Positions 59,803-64,000 of a stretch of 64,000 bases of DNA are shown here, piece by piece. Each line of letters opens with the position of its first letter. The stretch's first letter is position 1. The position numbers and the translations under genes were made by a program. Below the pieces are notes generated by a model. The model saw nothing but the letters and a program-made list of their open reading frames with translations, was not told where the DNA came from and made no database searches. Origin of the DNA: Bemisia tabaci (lineage: Eukaryota; Arthropoda; Insecta; Hemiptera; Aleyrodidae); the NCBI RefSeq assembly GCF_918797505.1, contig NC_092795.1:5117434-5181433 (forward strand), given 5' to 3'.

Positions 59803-60300
59803 CGTTTCACGGACGAGGGGACGTAACTTCATTTCGAGGTTGCAAAATTTTTCTCAATCAATTTAAAGTTTCTTGAGAATGAACATGTGCAATTTCAGGG
59901 CTGCCACAGTATTAAAAAAATTAAGCTCCCTGACAATTCCCTGATTTTCCTGACATATTTTGATGAGATTCACTGCGACAATTGAAGATGTGACGGATGG
60001 ATAAGAGGGCATAAGTAAAAAATAGTTTTTGGGAAAAATTTCTCGTTCAAAATCTCAAACCCACTCTAGAAAACAAATGAAGGCGATTTAACAAATTTTC
60101 CCGGACATTTTCGTCAGTTTCCCCGACATTTCTCGGTTTTCCCTGACTTTTTAAAATTCCCTGACATTTCCCGGTTTTCCTGACTTTTTAAAATTCCCTG
60201 ACATTTCCCAGTTTTCCCTGAATGTGGCAACCCTGAATTATAGTCCAAAAATTGTCTGATTTTTGCAGGAGATCCAGGGATAATCATTGAACTTTTCAGT
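59803..60300. repeat. Dispersed repeat (GTAACTCCATTCCAAGG family) split by a MITE
   Basis: The left part GACGTAACTTCATTTCGAGG lies before 59896, and TAGTCCAAAAATTGTCTGAT after 60236. In the intact copy these parts are contiguous. Confidence 0.6.
59896..60235. mobile_element. MITE (CAGGGTTGCCAC ends), copy 2, nested
   Basis: The left end CAGGGCTGCCACAGT and the right end complement CAGGGTTGCCACATTCAGGG enclose many CCCTGACATTTCCCGG-TTTTCC words. The flanks suggest an AATT duplication. Confidence 0.8.
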
Positions 60301-61684
60301 TATGTGGCGCTCCAGTTCTATACTAGAATAATTTCTATAATCTTCACCGTTCATTTGAATCCATCTCAGCTTCCTGGCATAACTAATTTTCACTCGCACG
60401 TTCAGGAATGAGAGTGAGGAGCTTCCAGGGAAATTCACGTACTCGTTAAAACACCGAACATTGCGCTCGACTTCTTGAGCGGCGAAAATCGGAAAGAAAG
60501 CTTTTCCGCTGCAGCACGTTTTCGGAGGGGGGGGGGGTGCTGAAATCCCGCCGAAAGTTCACTAGAGGTCACGTCATCGCCTGTTGACAGATTCACATCT
60601 CCGGGTGGGGCGTGAAGAGCTAGTGACAGGTAGACGCAGGTGAACCTCACTTTCGGGGGAAATAGTTCTTTTCATTCTAAGACATATAAATCGGCTATCT
60701 GATTGATCTCGACGTGTATTTTTATCTGAGGCGCTACTTCAGAATTTCGCCTTCGGTAATGAAAAAAAGAGGTTCGGGTTCTTTTCCCTCGGTCCCCTCG
60801 TTGGATTAGATCCATTTAGCGGACAGAACCAAATTCTACTTAATGGAAATTTTTGATAGGGAAAAAAGGTTGGTAATCAAGAGGAACGGAACGAAATTTG
60901 CGGGGTGGACGAAAAAAGTGTTCCATTCATTATTCTTCGGAAAGGAGTTCCTTCTAAATTGACTGCTCTCCCTTCTAAGGTAACCGAAGTCTCTTCTAAG
61001 TAACCTGCAGACAACAATTGGAAGAGTTTGTGGGAAAAATTCGATAGAAATCTTTTCGGAATCAAGTAAATACTGAAAAAAGAATGCTTCAATTAAATTG
61101 CAAAAAGTGCTTGAAGTAAGCAAGTTTCTGATTGATTTAAATGGCTTAATTCAAGAGTATTTCTGTTTCGATCAGATTACCGTTATTTAGGTATTTTCCT
61201 CAGTGTACGCGTAGCGAGGCCTCTAGTTTGTTTTCCCTTTCAATTTTCCCGGTTTTTTCAGCTCTCCAGCCATACAGACATTCCGACTTCTGAAGTTCGA
61301 GCGACGTTAACTTTTATGCCACGTTTGCACTCACAGTAGGCGCAAAGTTGGTTATATGCGAAGTTTGAAAAAGTTGCGTCTGGCTGCGGTAACAATTTCG
61401 TCGCTCCTCTGGCTAAACGGCATATCTGTATTCCAACATGAGCTGCGGAGAGCATGCAGTTATACGGACAACAGGGCTCACGTGAAAATGGAGTTACGCA
61501 TTTACGTCGGAGGGACGACGATTTGTGCGGACCGACCGAAAACACGTCGGAAGCGAGGGCGGGAAATAAGGGAGGGTGAAAGTGATAGTCGCGCCTTGAA
61601 CCCATTAAACGCAACACGACAAACAAACATAAACCTCATGTTTATGGACGACTTGCGACGTTCGGCCGGGTTGTCAATGTTACA

Positions 61685-62017
61685 ATACTGCCTTGCAAAG
61701 GAGGAATGTCAAATTTCCTCTCATAGTTGCCAGATAGTACTGAAACATCAGCACTTTTCCCCATTTAAACCAAGCCATACACATTTCATCGCACAACCTG
61801 GCAATCTTGTTTCCTCTACTTAAATTAAACTTTCCAAAAGAAACTATTCTAATAATTTTCTACCATGGATTCAAATCCCCCGTCTTCCATCTAATCTAAA
61901 TTATCTGAAAATTGCAAGGAGAGCTATTTTGAACTTTCCTCGAAAGTAAATATTTTTTGGGGAATTTTTGCAACGTCCGAATGATCATACAGAGTCTTTC
62001 CTCCGCAAGACGGAATA
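61685..62017. mobile_element. CACTGCCATGCTAAGG-family MITE, copy 6 (diverged)
   Basis: Left ACTGCCTTGCAAAGGAGGAA and right (complement) TTCCGTCTTGCGGAGGAAAG, with CAGAGTCTTTCC / GTTGCCAGA inside. Confidence 0.55.
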
Positions 62018-62263
62018 GCGGTTGGCGGGAGGAAACCGACAACCATGAGAGGGATGAAGTCTGCACAACAACCCTTAGATGGTTAGATGATTCAACCCTT
62101 GTACCATTGGACCAAGCCGGGTCAAATTATTGACCCGAGGCTTTGCCAAAAACACATGCTTCGCGGGCTATATGGGACCGGTAGGTATCGACTCCAGTTG
62201 CAGGTTTACAAATGTATCGTAAAAGAGAACCAGGCATAAATTGAAAAAAAAATGGAGAAAAAA

Positions 62264-62815
62264 ATCGAATGTCAACCTAGCCGAAGATAGGAGAAACGTA
62301 ATCCGATCTCGTTTTGATCATTTTTCCCAAATCGGAGCGACACATTATAGAGCAGAGCATTGCGAGCTCACGTCTCGCGCCATGGCGCCTTCGATTTTGG
62401 GAACGCAACACGGACGTCCATTAGGTACGAATAGTTGTATCTCTGCGCCGTCTCGCCGCGAGTCTTTTTCTTCGTCCTGTTGCTATACAGTGTTTGTCCT
62501 TATTTGTCTTATGTGTAATGGTGCCTCAAGGGCTACGTGAGTAACGCAGCCGAAGACAGGAGAGACGTAATCTGGTCTCGTTTTTAACGTTTCTCCCGAA
62601 TCAGAGCGACACATCACTAGCAACATAGTTCAGAGCATTGAGAGCTCACGCCTCGCGCCAGCGCGCCTTCAATTTCGCGAACGCAACACGGACATCCATC
62701 AAGTACGAATAGTTGTATCTCTGCGCCGTCTCAACGAGAGTCGTTTTCCTTGTTCTAATCCATGCTGCGTTGCCTCCGTTTGTCTTATTTGTGATGGTAC
62801 TTCAAGGCTATGGTA
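62264..62815 (+). repeat. Two units of the 278-bp satellite family
   Basis: Unit starts are equivalent to about 62264 and 62533 (269-base step). Both carry CTCGCGCCA, CAACACGGAC and GAATAGTTGTATCTCTGCGC. Confidence 0.8.
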
Positions 62816-63438
62816 TGATAACAAAAAAAATGACATCATTCGTGTTATCCCACTATAACTGCTCAGTGTGAAAAATATCTCGAGTTGAGTATGGTTAATT
62901 TCCAAACTTCTCATTGTAATAATTATTTTATATGTAAGATATTTAAGGGAAAACACGATGTCGTCGCCCTCGTAACATAACAAAATGATACCACACTTTC
63001 AGATGATCCCTGTCGTCCATATGACTCAATACTCTCCCGGGCTCATCTCTAAGTGTAGGCACGTCATTTTGCCAGCCAAGCGACGAGGTATATTTTTCCA
63101 CTTCAAACTTTTTCCAGTGGCGTTGCAAGGAAAAAATTCCTTTTTACTCGGGTCTTTCTCGTCCCAAGGTTGGAAATAAATGCAGCCCTTGGTTTTGTAC
63201 TGGTACTCATTACAGCTTAAACATGTATTTTCGACTCTAATTATAATATTTGGAGTTTCTCGGTTTCGTTTCCCCCGCGAAATGGTGTGGACCTAGCACC
63301 ATTTCTCCACCTTGTTACATTAAGTGCAGCTAGTAACAACAGACAAAAATCGGCAAGAACCCCCCTCCCATCCGAGACCGCCGCCATTTTGGAACCCCCG
63401 ACATCTTCCACGGGACCCGCTGTACTTACATACTCTCC

Positions 63439-63692
63439 TGCACTGCCATGCTAAGCAAGAACGCCGTAAATCCATCAAGATTTTTCCTCGTTTTTTGGAA
63501 CCTAACACTTTATAACATAAAAACTGTTTTGCCCATGCACCTCAAATTTTCAAGTTAAGTTCTTCATAGTCTTTGCGAAAGAATTCTGTAAAAAAATTGT
63601 CCCAAGGTACACAAGATTTTCTGCTATGATACGTTGTTTTCAAAAAAAATGTAAAATGGCGTTTACGGCGTTTTTGCGTTGCACGGCAGTGC
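63439..63692. mobile_element. CACTGCCATGCTAAGG-family MITE, copy 7
   Basis: Left TGCACTGCCATGCTAAGCAA and right (complement) GTGCACTGCCGTGCAACGCA. About 255 bp. Confidence 0.7.
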
Positions 63693-63768
63693 ACTATATT
63701 ATATAGAGAAAGCTCTGTACACGGAGAAAAAAACCTCGCGCGTGGGACCCGAAGTTTAGGTCATATGG

Positions 63769-64000
63769 ATCTCTGAAGTTTTCAGATTGAGCATCTGAAC
63801 ACTTTAGGTCTAGCTGTCGAGGTTCGGATCACACATCTGAAACTTCAATTCTTACATCTGAAGTACTTCAGATGTGAGAACCGAAGTTTTTCGGTTGTGA
63901 GAACCGAAGTACTTTAGATGTAAGAACTGAAGTTTCAGATGTGTGATGCAAACCTCAGCAGCTGGACCTAAAGTGTGATGCTCAATCCGAAAACTTCAGA
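63769..64000. repeat. Long palindrome cut by the window end
   Basis: CTGAAGTTTTCAGATTGAGC at the left returns as the complement of GCTCAATCCGAAAACTTCAG at the end. The centre is near 63884, with ACCGAAGT / ACTTCAGATG words pairing throughout. It starts after an ACACGGAGAAAAAAAC string typical of insect MITE ends. Confidence 0.75.

Noticed and set aside
61356..61823. 155-codon plus-strand open frame as a gene
   Set aside because: It overlaps a MITE end and a repeat with GGGCTCACGTGAAAATGG-like sequence seen elsewhere. No family resemblance.
55213..64000. B-box or RING exon candidates with GT donors, for example near 57366
   Set aside because: The donor-like GTACAT at 57366 is part of a dispersed repeat and the frame before it has no Cys/His pattern.

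Overview
The window looks like nuclear DNA from an arthropod, most likely an insect. It is AT-rich, its genes are split by introns with standard GT-AG junctions, and most of the DNA is short non-autonomous transposons. The repeat style would fit a hemipteran such as a whitefly, but that is an impression and nothing here proves the species. There are no bacterial operons, no rRNA genes and no CRISPR array.

Three protein-coding genes can be supported. (1) 4852-5895 (+): an intronless 347-residue nucleotide-sugar transporter of the SLC35D family, a Golgi/ER multi-pass membrane protein, followed by a long AT-rich 3' region with poly(A) signals at 7337 and 8922. (2) 14076-19205 (-): a four-exon gene for MIC10, the 87-residue cristae-shaping subunit of MICOS. 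Its last exon is only 15 nt. (3) 31589-55212 (-): nine exons giving the C-terminal 438 residues of TRIM9, a neuronal E3 ubiquitin ligase (coiled coil, COS, FN3, SPRY). The RING and B-box exons were not found and should lie beyond the right edge or in the last 8.8 kb. A 33-nt microexon between the COS and FN3 exons keeps the frame whether included or skipped.

Layout: 1-1.85 kb holds two terminal-inverted-repeat (TIR) elements; 1.85-9 kb holds the transporter and its flanks; 9-14 kb is AT-rich spacer with repeats; 14-19.2 kb is MIC10; 19.5-31 kb is a gene-free repeat block with satellite units, a roughly 700-bp near-perfect hairpin, a 970-bp TIR element and tRNA-like fragments; 31.5-55.2 kb is TRIM9, its introns packed with MITEs, foldbacks and a tRNA-derived SINE; 55.2-64 kb is more repeats and probably TRIM9 intron. 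The three genes have unrelated cellular jobs (Golgi transport, mitochondrial cristae, axonal ubiquitin signalling), so nothing suggests co-regulation.

No new biological system stands out. The most interesting points are the frame-neutral TRIM9 microexon, the long hairpin at 28.13-28.84 kb, and repeat pairs that reveal insertions by comparison of occupied and empty copies.
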